This document shows, in pieces, positions 46,919 to 59,500 of a stretch of DNA of 64,000 bases. The stretch spans positions 17,302,501-17,366,500 of the forward strand of contig CM029115.1 of the NCBI GenBank assembly GCA_016859345.1, read 5' to 3'. The position numbers and the translations under genes are program-made. Numbering within the stretch: position 1 is the stretch's first letter; each line of letters starts with the position of its first letter. The notes beneath the pieces were generated by a model. That model did no database searches, was not told where the DNA came from, and worked only from the letters and a program-made list of their open reading frames with translations. Source of the DNA: Istiophorus platypterus. Its lineage: Eukaryota; Chordata; Actinopteri; Istiophoriformes; Istiophoridae.

Positions 46919-49642
46919 TGTCAAGGCACTTCATGAGGGTATGATCATGTCCTATGAATTCAGTTTAGTGGTTTTATGATGGTAGAACACACTAATAGTG
47001 CTACTGACCTTTTTCTTCCTTCCTAGATAGGATGGCAAGCTTTAATCATCATTGTTTAATAATAATAGAAAGGACAGACTGTGCTACATGGGATCATTCA
47101 GGTCAACACAAAACAAAGAAATGACTGTATTCATTACATATCATCTTTTAAATGAGGTGAGAGTGTATTATAAAATGGCTCATTTAGGCAGGAAATAATA
47201 TTCGTATGATGCTGGGGTTTGCATTATGAATGGAACTATTCTTAAAAATTGACAGGGAATAATTTTCAAAATAAACATGCAAAACATCTCGGGTTTGCTG
47301 AAGAATGTTCACTAGCTATACTGTATTTTTCCAAAGTGGAAGAATTTTAGTGGTATGGGCACAGTTATAGTATGCCTGTTATTACTTAACAACAGAATCC
47401 AGAGAAACCAATAGAAGAATAACATGAATATAATGATAGGTCAACATAAGTTGAAGCACAGATGAGCAAAGCAGATATAAGAGTACTCCAGGGATTTGGT
47501 GCTGTACTCCTATCAAAGATTCTCAATAGATAGTTTAAAAATTAAAACAATTAAATCCATGCAAAGGAACCAGAGATTGTCAAAATCTTACCCACTGTGC
47601 AACTCAACTGCTGACAGTTCATCCATCCTAGACGTCACATAGCCATAGCTCCCTCTAGAGCCGTGAAAGGCTTTATAAAACTCACATATGCCATCGTACT
47701 CCGGAAGACACGTAAACAGGCTTTGATGTGTAAAACCTTCAAAGTTGCCCTTTAAAAATACACCATTTCACAGAAAACATAGGAAGTAGGAAGAGAACAA
47801 GTATAAATAATAAAATAATGATGGCTGAATTCCATTTAGTTGCTTCAATTTCAAGGTGCTGGTATTGTTCATGCTGGCTCACTGTTATGTTACCACGGCT
47901 TACTGGGACTTCTGAATAGAATTGATTCATTGTTAGGATAGAGTATCTGTGTTTCTCCTAATATCAAAGGTCTAAGTATTTGCTGTAAAAAAAGAGGAGA
48001 TTTTATTTAGAGTTTTTAAGAGTGTATCCTAAATGACTGAACACAATGGCTTTTTTTATAATTGCATAATAAGTTGATTTATAGAAATGAAGCTGCATTG
48101 CAAAATGGCAAGTTTTCTACCTAACCTAGCGATGGAAACTTTTTGAACCAGTTGGCAAAATAAACCAAAAGTGCAGTTTCCAAACTCAGAGCCAATCAGT
48201 GTTTAAATTGGTCTCATTATCCAAAGGATTAATATAGGAATTTCCACAGAACTCTGCTGTTTGGGCTGGTGGTTGTAAACTATGAGAGAGCCGCACTGAA
48301 AAGTAGCTGACATTTCCCAGAGAAACAGGCACAGGGACAGTATGATAAGAAGCAGGGATTTAAAATGCAGTATATAGAATAATTAATAATATTCCCCAAT
48401 AACAACAGAGGAAACAGAGTATTACTATGTTTCTATAGCATTGGTTATTTTCCATTCTGCAATTTCATAGTCAAAGTGCATTTATGCAAATCTCTAGTGT
48501 AAATGAAAACCACATTTAAGAAAGGACACCTTACGGCCCACCACAAAAGAAAACTGGGTATTTTTTAACCAATTAACATCTTTTATGAGTTGTGTAAAAG
48601 CAAGAAGGACTGATAGGAAGAGCAAAAGAGGTCATTACATAGGTGTATCTCTTCTAAAAATCAATTAGCCAAAATGTGTATAGTTAGTTATAGTTAATGT
48701 GATAGTTAGTATTACGATAATAAGAAAAGAAATCAAAAAGTATACAAGAGGCAATACGATCCACAGCATGTTAAAAGCTCACAAAAAAGGTTCATTGTCA
48801 AATACAATACAGTCCAATATTTCCTCTCTCTAGTATCCCTTTTTATTAACATGTGCTTTTGAGATAGCAAACTTATTTTCTTACTTTTAAATTAGTCAGT
48901 GATTGTATCAGTACATATACCAATTGTGGTCTTTTTGCGTGACACACTCTTGTTTTCCATTGAGTTTTTACATGGGCGATCCTAATCTTCTATAGACAAC
49001 CTTATCTGATCTTTTTCTTCCCTGGACTTTGGATCAGGAAATAAAGTATGCAGACTCTCACCAAGCATACTATTAGTTTCGTATTATTCATGTTTGCACT
49101 CAGGCTAAACTGATGATGCATCAGGCTGGTTTGGTACAGATTCAGACCTCACACAAATTTTACTGCCCAGTTCAGCCCCCAGGTTCTTAATGCCTCTCAG
49201 TTCTCTTGAATTCTGACACAGAGTCAGAGAGAAAACCTCGAATATCAAGCAAACACATTAATCTTTTGCCCATGTAATGATGTGACACATGTTTTGACAC
49301 CAGCCAAGGCAAAGCACTTCCATCATCAGTTTCCAAGCCACACTGGCATAACAAAGAGCACAGTGGAAGACTGTGGGAGTTTGGGAATAAAAGTGAGGAA
49401 AATTTCAGTTCAAATATATTTTATTTCTGCTGATCTCATCACATCAGGGAGAATGAGGGCAGACAAAGAGACCAACACCAATTTAATCTTATTCCCAAAG
49501 CATTTAATTTCACTCATTTTATTATACAAATTCACCAACTCAGTGCTCAGGTTCAGTATATGTTTTTAAAAATGCAAAAATACTCTTTTGTGGCAGTTCC
49601 CACTACAGGATATCCCATACCCACACACACATACACATACGA

Positions 49643-49644
<2 letters not shown>
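46919..49644. other. No gene seen
   Basis: About 2.7 kb of A+T-rich sequence without recognised exons or repeats. Short TAGTTAG-type repeats at about 48680-48712. Confidence 0.5.

Positions 49645-49719
<75 letters not shown>
49645..49719. repeat. (CA)n microsatellite, about 37 units
   Basis: The longest pure dinucleotide tract in the window. Flanked on the left by ACACACATACACATACG variants. Confidence 0.97.
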
Positions 49720-49720
<1 letters not shown>

Positions 49721-52199
49721 AATCAAAAAAATGCCAGCCACTTTGTCACAGCTGGTAAAAATGTCATTACCTTAGCACTTAACATATTCCCTGGAAGGAT
49801 GCACAAAAATGAATGAAAATGTTGATTTGCTGGCTGAAATGAATCTTTTTTGCTCTTGCCAAATGAGCCAAACACAAAAAAAATGTATTTCTCCACATCA
49901 TATGAACATTATTTAACAGAGATCCTGGAAACAGGAGGGGAAAAAGAGACCATGTCTCAAAAACAAATAAAAGCAAATTTAATACTTAATTTCCACAATA
50001 ACTGCACTGATATCAGAAGTTTCACGTACGATTGTCCTCCATCTCAGCAAATACTGAATCACCTTGAGAAGAACTGTCTCAGTGTTGTAAAGAGCTCTAA
50101 AAACAACAAACCAGTGTAGTTAGACATCTCTTATAATAGACTTGGAATTCTGGCAAAACTTAAAAGTGTAAACATCTCAAAATTTATACTAAACCCTGGA
50201 GCAGCATATGGTACTGTAACTAAATCTCAGCCCATATAATGTGAATGGATGATTTAATATAAATATTTACTAGTACTTTGCAAGATGTATGACATCAAAA
50301 ATATTTCTAGAGAGACAATTACACTTGGTGACAGACACGACCTAATTCATGTTATTTACCAAAATAAATCATTTACCAAATTAACTGAAAAAAATCTGTT
50401 TTGGGGATTTACGTTAAGCTTGTATTCAGTAGTTATAAGTTATTTCTAATTATCAGTGTTCAAATATTAAATTATACTTTACCTGGTGGGGTTGGGAGTT
50501 TATGTGCTATTAACCGCCATGAGAGAAATAATGCAGGTGGCCTGTTCTGATACAGGTAGCCCATTAGGCATTTTCAGCTAAATAACATTCAACTGAGTGT
50601 TTGCATATTAATTAATTTTTCAAATTTTTTTTCTTGAGGAGAGATCTGTGTTGTGGTGGTGGGGAACTGGTTCACCAAGGAGAATGGTCATGAAGAGGTC
50701 TTTCAATTGTGAATTGTTAGAGTTGGGCATTTTTCCATTAAGTAAACTGTTAAATTAAAATTTCTTTAAAAAAAAAATGTGCTTGGGTGTAAACAAGATG
50801 ACAAGATGCAATATAACAAGAGAGACATTTTTTTGGGTTTGAAGGTTTACAACTATCATCACAGCTAACAATTTCTTCCCTATTACGCTTCTTACATCAT
50901 TTTTCAGTAAATCCAGGTAGAAAAGTGTTAATTTTTAGAATCGGTGAGTAAGCTACCTGTGCTCAGAATTTTTATTTCAGCCTCACTCAAATTTTTGCTG
51001 TGGTGGACAAATATTTGTGTTTTTGCAGGAGAAGAAGACCACAGCATGAAGTATGGAAAGTCACATGATAGTTGAGAGTTGATAATGTGGCATTATGCCT
51101 GCTGTCATGAGAAGATAATCCATAAAATGAATGGGCTCACTGGAATGCTTAGCAGAAAACAGGTTTAGATCCCAGTTTACCCAGTTTAGATCACCATATT
51201 TCTCCTGAGGTGAAATGCGAGAAACTATGTAATGTGTATCTACTGCAAGAACGATCATCATCAATTCGTCGAGGATACCCTATCCTTGATCCCATATTCA
51301 ATAACACCTTAGAGTCAGCATAGAGGTTTTAATCTAATTCCAACCACACACATGCTCACTGCTTGGATATTATTGTATCAGTTATCCTCACATTATCATG
51401 TTACTTTTCGAGACGCAGCTGTTCCGCTATTTGTTTTTCCGCAGAGCACTACAGTATCCGCTCCAGCCCCTGGCTCCTCAGAGCTTTGGAGTGCAGCATC
51501 ATCCACTCTACCTCCCAATGTTCCTCTGCATTTCCCTCCATGTTTGTTTCCTTCCCATCATGCAGCCTGACATCCCAGCAGCCCCAGCAAACATGACTGG
51601 AGTGACCCTTAGTAAGCCCGATGGTCGTGGACGTGGAGGAGGGGTGGGACCTTTTGTCCACTCCACTGCTGTCCTTCCTCAGTCCTCTATGTCCCCTTTA
51701 GGCAAAAACATGTTCTGTGCTTCCAACATGTCCATCTCTTCTCTAAGATGTGCATGGGGCATCCACAATCACACTCTAGTTGCACGCTTACATAGCTGCT
51801 GTGCTCTCGTTCTTTCGGTTTTAAGCTGCACTAGTATTAACAGAAGTATGTTTTTTTACAGTTGATATATAACTGCCACTGAATTCTAAAAGCAGACCCT
51901 GAAAAAAAAAAACGATGTGTCAACTGTTTACCTGACGGATAATTTTTTAAATATCAAAAATGTTAACAAAAGGCATTAGACAAATATCTAAAAACATTCG
52001 CTTATTGGAGGTGCTGTTTATGATGTCAGCCATTGAGTAAAAAGAATTTTACCACAGAAATGTCAAAGATATAATTGAGGTAGTTTAGCATCAGTGACTC
52101 CCTGTACACCAGAGAGCAGTGACAAGTTCCTTTTCCAACTGTTAAACCTCCCACTCAGTATGTTATAAATAAATTAAAAAAAACCTGAAGGGATCCTCG
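49720..52199. other. No gene seen
   Basis: The segment 51352-51870 is richer in C and T and open in all three plus frames over much of its length, but no domain or splice-consistent exon was recognised. Confidence 0.5.
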
Positions 52200-52749
52200 T
52201 CAAAACTGTTTGAATGGAGAAAATGCTAGCCTGGCTAAATCCAAAGGATAAAAAAAAAAAAAATACCACCCACCACTTCTGAAGATCACTAATTAACATG
52301 TTATTTTCTTTTTTTGTCCACACAAAAAACTCAAGTGTGAAAATGGCGAGTTGTGGTTTTACCCAGAGTTGTATGCCAGACTTTATTTTGGCCAGGCACT
52401 GTGACTTCCTGGACGTGCTACTTGCTAGTTGCCTGGCAAACTTACAGCGGGGTCAAAACTCTGGGAAAGGCAGATTTTGTATGGTCAGAGCCAGGCTAGC
52501 TGTTTCACCTGCTTCCAGTCTTTTTGCTAAGCTAAGCTAAACTAATCTAACCGTATGCTGGCTGTAGCTTCATTTTTACCTGATGGACATGGGGTTGGCA
52601 TAAGTCTTCTCAACTAACTCTCAGCATACACAAATAGACATATTTCTGAAAATGGTAATGAATAACTTCAGTTATTATGCACAATTCAAAACAAAGTTCT
52701 AAAGTGCACTACTTTAAAAATGTGAAAATGTGAAACTATTTCTTTAATA
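52200..52749 (+). mobile_element. Percomorph palindromic repeat, near-full copy
   Basis: In order: GAATGGAGAAAATGCTAGCC, CTAATTAACATGTTAT, AGTTGTGGTTTTACCCAG, GTGACTTCCTGGA, GTTGCCTGGCAA, GAGCCAGGCTAGCTGTTTC, CTTCCAGTCTTTTTGCTAAG, GCTGGCTGTAGCTTCAT, and an end near AACTATTTCTTTAA. This text order is that of a repeat found at very high copy in percomorph introns and 3' ends. An inverted 12-mer, GCTAGCCTGGCT (52225-52236) and its complement (52489-52500), brackets the left half. It has no coding capacity. Confidence 0.7.
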
Positions 52750-55165
52750 TCGATACTGGGGTATCATGGATACTGCATAGTCTTTTTGAGCACAATCATC
52801 TCATTGCGAAGGCAAAACTGGTGCATGCAGGGCTCTTTACTACACATATGCCACCGTTGCTCCGAGGCTCCCTTGTCAAACCAAGGACCCTCTCAAGGTT
52901 TTCTCCAGAACACACTGATAAGAGCTGTCTCACTTGACCCCAGACTGGCAGCGACGTACCACTTAGTATAAAAAGCTCTATATTCCTCCTCCAGAGACAA
53001 ACTAAGTGGTTATTAGAGATTCAAACACTTCAACAAAGAAAAAAAAATTCTAAATAAACTGAATATTTCATTTGATATTCAAAATCCTGAAAAGAAAGTA
53101 ATTCTTCAACTCTGTCGAAAGTTATAAACAAAAATAAACGTAACGTAATAGAGTAAGAACGGACAGTGAGATATGGCACGATGGGTAAGAAAAGATGACA
53201 TGAAATAAGAGTAAAAAAGACCAGGCAAGATAGTCAAAATCTAACTTCAACGATAGGGGAAATCAAGTGCTCCCAGTAATGCTGCATAGAGGAACACTAC
53301 AGCACTTTCCCACCTGCTCATATTCACCCTACTCTTTTTTTCTGTGCTTGTTATTGAAGAGACACTTAAGGCTCTGAGCTCTGCCACACTTTCATCTCTT
53401 CTGGTGTAAAGCTATCAGGCATTTAACTGTCTCCCATCACTTCAAATGAAGACTGCATCCCTAAGTGGGCCTCTCCCTGCCTCTCTGATGTATAGCCTAT
53501 TAGTACATCCATGTACAGTATGCAAGTTTTTGGCAGGGCCCTAACCTATTCGTATGACTTTCACTTATTTTGCATTAGCAGACTCCCAAACATATACTAA
53601 TGTTTCTGTATGATTCGTTCATAATTTTATTCCTTTTAGTCTTGGTGGTTATAATAAAGACAGTAAATCAAAGTTACATGGATCAAGTGAAAGCACAAAA
53701 TGCTCTTTGAGTCTCAGATCACAGAAAAACCCCAGCAAAGCAATTTCCACATTTCAACATATGCATCTACAAAAAATGATTAGTTTAATTATTACAGTGC
53801 CCTTTGAAAATGTGCTTGCTATCTTATAAATAGTTAGATACTTTTATTCAATCATCTAATCATTATCATCAACCCTGTGTGTCAAATACCTGATCAGAAA
53901 TACTGGACCACAAAAAGATTGCTTTATCTCATACACGAAGATATAATGAATACAGGATAGTACAACAGGTTCGCAATAATGGAGGATGATAAAGTTCAAT
54001 TTTAATCTAATCTGTTTGATTTATTTTCATTTTCATTTTGGACTCTGTAATAAGTGGTGCTGTTGAACTGCACGAGAGGTGTTCCTATTAAAGTGAGTGT
54101 AGAATAATTTAATCAGTGTGTGTTATAGTAACCCTTGCCCTGAAATTGAGGATCAGATGTTTTATTGAAGAATTTAACCAAAAAAATTAGAACGGGTATG
54201 ACATGGATTTATTTTATCCCCTGAGTATAAGAAAATCACTGGCAAATATATTTTTGCATTAGTAAGAAAAATCTTTTAAATGATTCAACGTTAGTTTAAG
54301 CCATTTTCTCAACAACGGCTGAATAACAGCGTTTAGATGACACAAGGTGTAACACTACATTACCACACCAGCACAAGTGCATAAATGACCGGTTCCACCT
54401 GTTAATAATCCTAATATATACAAAGCTTGGGTGGGGACAAGTTAACAAAACGACAACAGTCACCATGGAACTTCCTTGGGTTCTAAACAATACACACATG
54501 AAGTTTGCTGTTGATCAGATGAGTGGTTGTCAAGAAAACCAAAGAAAGAGAAAGACAGAAAGAGACAGAAGGAGATCCCTCTATTTATAGTTAGAATGTG
54601 ACGATGAATGCCTTACTCAAAAGCATTCAACAATATCTGCTTAGAAAAGACAAGCTATCTACTATCTGCCATTCACTGTTCTCATTTAGATAGTGTTGAC
54701 GTGTGTAGCGTTCAAACCAGTCCCAATTATTTGTTCAGTATCTCACCGGGACTCTGGGTCATAGCCCTGGTCACACTCGCACTGCAGAAGTGATAAAAAC
54801 AAGAACGGAAACAGAAGCATAAAAGCCGCAGCGCCTACATTTGTGGCACTAGGAGGATGGGAAAGAGTGTTTTAGCATGCGTGGACATGGACGGGGCTGC
54901 TGAGCGGGGGAAAAGATCACAACAGTGTCTCCTCATTTGAGCTGTTTAGTGTATCTAACCCAAGACCAACAGAAGGAAATGTTTTTTTTCATTATCTAGT
55001 GAAAAAGTGAGAAAGGAACACCACTTGGCAGGTTGACTGACTGAATGTCTAGGTTCTTGGCACATGGTGAATGACCTGACTGGCAGCTTGCTTCCTGAAC
55101 GCATGTTTTGTTGTGTGGCTGGTTGTTTTTTCTGCTGTCTTCTCGGCTAGGGAATTTGTTATATG
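52750..55165. other. No gene seen
   Basis: About 2.4 kb of A+T-rich DNA. No exon or transposon recognised. Confidence 0.5.
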
Positions 55166-55234
55166 GCTGCCTGACTGCCTGACTGCCTGACTGATGACCT
55201 GGCTGACTGCCTGGCTGGCTGGCTGGCTGGCTGG
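55166..55234. repeat. GACTGCCT / GGCT tandem repeat
   Basis: Imperfect GACTGCCT octamers (about 55167-55193) merge after a short gap into pure GGCT tetramers (about 55210-55234). The reverse strand reads as a Ser/Gln/Pro-rich open frame that is only the repeat translated. Confidence 0.9.
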
Positions 55235-55982
55235 CCCACCTTCTGTTTCCATGAGGACAAAGCCGCAGAACAGACACAGACGCTGTCACGTACACATTAA
55301 CCTTCTTTCTCCTTTACTACCTTCTGTGTATACATCAGCTCCCTAGGGTGTTGTTGTTAATGAGCACCCTGGAGAGGTCTTGCACAAGATATATTCACTT
55401 TCTGTACCGTATACACTTACTTTTACACCAATGTCAGTGCTTGTTTCCTACAATAACTGCATTTGAAGAGGAAAAATCTAAATTCATTCTTGGTATGTGA
55501 TCAATTTTTGTCATTACTCAATTTACCGTGTGCGCTACAATCTGCATTGCTGTGTTCAAGCTGCAATACACACAACACACAAGTGCTCGAAGCAGCCCTA
55601 ACACAATCAATGGCCACATCTGATCTGTGCTGGTCAGAATAACACTGTCAGACCTCACAAACTGTTGATATACATAACCCACTAATAAAGTGCCGCATGA
55701 CCTCTATGAAATGACCTCAGCCGACCTCAATACTGTCTGCCTTCTCTATAGAATATCCCCTTTGTATAGAGATGACACGCAAAGCAATTCTCTCCTCATA
55801 TGTGTCTACATCTCTCTACTCATCTTTTACCATTTAATATTGAGAATGTTACCTGTGATAAGGGCTAATAAAAAGTAAAGGGATGCTGATATGTGTGAAT
55901 AAAGACCCTAAGAATTGCCTCCCCCTATTGGATTACATCCTTGTTTGTGTGTGGATCTGACTGCAAGCGGGAAATCTCAAAG
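55235..55982. other. No gene seen
   Basis: About 0.75 kb without a recognised feature. Confidence 0.5.
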
Positions 55983-56578
55983 ACATTAAATATATTCACT
56001 TGTCAGACCCTTATATCCAAAGCAATTTAAAAGTGAGGGACAACACTCAAGCTTCAGTGCAGGAGAAGACCTCGGAGTAGGCAGTAAGAACTAAATCTGT
56101 TCAATAAGACAAAGTACAAGCAGTTCAGGTGAGGGAGAGCACAGTAAGTGCTCAGTAAGTGGGAGAGAGGCATGTTAGGGTGTTAGAGTTGTTAAGAGAC
56201 GAGCTGCTCTCAGAAGAGACAAGTCTTCAGGAGATTCTCGAAGACAGCCCCCCCCCCTTCGGATAACATTTAGTGGTAGCTCGTTCCACCATCGGGAAAC
56301 CACAAACAAGAGCAGTCTGGACTGTGCCTTGCATGTGAGGATGACATTGCCAGAGGAATACAGTGGCTGAGAAAGAGCAAAAGCCTGTATGTTTGAATTC
56401 AAGTAGATGGATGCAGACCCAGGAGTCACTCCGTTGGTGAGCAGCAGTGACTTGAATTTGATTCAGGCAGCCATGGGTAGCCAGCGGAGGTCAATGAGCA
56501 GAGGACGGACATGCGCCTTTTTACGCTGATCAAAAACCAGGCGCACCGACACATTCTGGACCATCTGTTAGTTCACTG
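55983..56578 (-). mobile_element. L2/CR1-group LINE, 3' end with broken ORF2
   Basis: Read on the minus strand from 56578: RLVFDQRKKAHVRPLLIDLR, WLPMAA, a stop, IKFKSLLL, then PGSASIYLNSNIQAFA, and SRWWNELPLNV. This is the order of the C-terminal end of ORF2 in CR1/L2-type retrotransposons (HVTPLLxxLHWLPV, IKFKxL, PxYL, RWWNELP). The 3' tail at about 56028-55985 reads ATTGCTTTGGATATAAGGGT then CTGACAAGTGAATA, a decayed form of the GCTTTGGATAAAAGCGTCTG tail common to fish LINEs. Stops and frame changes show it is inactive. Only the 3' end is present, as expected for 5'-truncated retroposition. Confidence 0.82.
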
Positions 56579-59500
56579 TGAAGAATCATGTGAAGCATGT
56601 AACATGAAATAAACCATGACATAGGGATGAGATGGTGGCAGTGTGGCAGTGTAAAGTATATAAACTATATGAAACAAAAAGAGACTGAGACTTACTTCAG
56701 CAGGTAAGTTAATTGTCTGCAAAGGGCTTGCATTAATTCAACATCAAGTCATTCAAATTCATTATCAACTTTTCAGAAGAAAGTTGGTTGCAGTTGCGTA
56801 ATGTCTTTCACTTGGATGCATAAAATTAAATTACTGATTTAATGCATTTCTTCTTCAATAAGGGCTGAAGGAAATAGAAAAGTAATTACACCACTGTTTG
56901 TTAGGAGAGTGCTGGCTTTCAGAAACCCCAACAAGCTTTCAGCTCCACAGCTGCCTCTGATGACTACGTTTGAAAACTATATCCCAGAGGGATTATAATC
57001 TGTAACTGCAGCCCCCAAAGTATTTATCAAGCTCACAATCAAATCAACAATAACAATCCGTAACAAAGCACTGACAGACAGCGGAGGTCACCAGAAGAGG
57101 GAAAAGCTGACATTATGATTGGCTGCCTGTTTATGTGGGCCTACAATTAAATCAGGAACTCCCTTTGTATCTGTGCTGTTACTGTAAACAAATTCATCCG
57201 ACATTAGACAAGGGCTGTGTAATGCTGAACTGTCCACAAATGAGTTATCCACTAAAGAAATAATGGACTTATTGTATATGATATGAGAGAAGTATTCAGC
57301 AATTGTGCTGTAATTGTTCAGTACTCAGAGTTTAAAAACTAGAACTCATTAGCATGAACATCCATTGTTTACCATGTGATTTAAAGCCCTGTGGAACAAA
57401 GCACATCACAGGCCCATATCGTATTTCTGCTCTATCCATATGTCTTACTAGGCGCAGGAAAAGAAAGTCCTTGGTTCTTTTCGTTCCAGATTCAGAAGGA
57501 TGCAGCGGGGCTAATCATTTAGGTAGCCCTCTCATTAGTGCAGAAGAAAATAGGTAACAGCCATCTGCAGAGGAGGGAACCTTGTAACACTTCAACTACT
57601 CACGCCAGATGGCAGAGACAGGATGAACCACACAGAGACCACTTAGAAACAGCAATATGTTACATATTAAGAGACAAACCTGTCGGGCTTTACTGATAGA
57701 AGTAAGCTTTTAATGACGAGGAGAGTAAAAACCCCTGCCATACAAGCAACACTGCTGAAAGTGCAGGGGAATGTACAAGCATTTAACTGTAAACTAAATT
57801 AGAATACAAAATTAGTTTAATAAGGTTTTCAAGTAAAAATCATTAAATCACTTGAAAAATTACTAAGCATAGTGATTCCATGCTGGCCTCTGCCCATACT
57901 CTACAGTTTATTTCAAAGGCACTGGGAATATTTTAATAATGTGCCAGGAGGCTTTTGTGACATTTCAAATGAAATGAGGCAGAACAAAAAAAATCATCTG
58001 TTGCTACTGAGCAATCATTCAATCTGTTAAAACAAGGAAATAAAGCCTAGATGATAAATGTCAAAGTCTAACAGAAATTCTAATGAATGTATGGGTTATT
58101 TCTATTGACACTGTTGTTAATTATTTGTATGTCTATTATTACTAAAACATAATTTGGGCTGCTGAAATAATTTCTAGTATTTTTCAGGGCAATTCTGATC
58201 ATATTTAATTGAAAAAATATTTGAATTATAAATCTTTGTTTCACAAAGTACTAATCCAACTGTTCACTTGAAATTTGCTTCGTGATGAAGCTTTTACAAA
58301 ACTTCAATATTTTTTTCCCCATTTTCCTTCATTAACGGTTGTTTACTATTTCTTTCCACATTTTAAATGCTGTCGATTGCAATTTATCATGTCAGTCATT
58401 TTTCTTTCCCACACTGTCAAACTCAATCTCAATTTTCATTCACCCTGACTTTTCCAACCATGTAGATTTCTACCTCTGTTTGGTCAACAAATTGCCAGGT
58501 AAATTCTGAGCTATAAATATTATTGCTTAATCTGCAGTATTGTGTCTCAGATTGATCTTCATGCATCCCACCTTGTCCCATCACCACAATGTTCTTCCAT
58601 GTGTCCCAGGATTCAGACCAGAACAGGTTTAACACCGGCATCTGCCATCTTAATGGGCATGATAGAGGAGTCTGTATGCCAGAGCTTTTGCGTGTAATTG
58701 TTCATCCCACCTCTATACCTCCTTACTGAAATGACATTTGGAGTGATTCTACTACACATACATTAGTTGCGGCTGTCTAGGTGAGGCTATGGTTGTTACA
58801 GCACAGAAATCCAAACATAAGCAACAGAGGCAATAGCAGCAACAAACAAGCAAAACTAAAACATAGCAAAAACTAAAAGTGCAGCAGGAAAAATGAAAAG
58901 AAAGCCACAAGTGTAGATGTACATAATTTTCAACATTTGTGCCACCTGAAGGAGTTAAAAGTCCTGGTTTCTGCTACTAATCAAATTTTGAAACGAGTAC
59001 CAACCAAAGGGATTTGCAGAAATATGTATCACCTTTCATGCAAATGTCTGAACTTTTACAAGCAAACCTGAGAGTAAAACAAAGTGTGGACATCCACAGA
59101 AACCCTGACCCATGCATATAAAGATTATGGAGACAGATGTTCTAATCTCCCTTCTCATATTGTTTACTTCAGTTCATATTAACTTATACAGCCTCTAATG
59201 CTCACAAACGTTGTCATAAGAAACATCCCTGTGCTTTCCTTTGTCTCAGAGACAATGCATTATTTACCAAGGGGCATATTGTCTGTGTAATTCAAGGAGA
59301 CCTCTTTGTTCATAAGGAAGCAACGATTCACCAACAGCAGCTTTTTCCTGTGCCAGGTCTGTGTCTACTTCCCTCTGTAGAACAACAGCACTGACAAGAC
59401 AGTTTCCAATTATAGAAGCCAGACACTCATCAAGAGGAGTAAGTTTCCTCCAGTGGCACCTTCACTTTGCCATCATGCAGAAACGCAGTTATTGGTGTCA

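Noticed and set aside
51398..51865. 155-codon open frame in a CT-rich block
   Set aside because: All three plus frames are open across parts of it, which points to base composition rather than selection on protein. No known motif.
55049..55295. Minus-strand Ser/Gln/Pro-rich open frames
   Set aside because: They are the GGCT/GACTGCCT tandem repeat read as codons.
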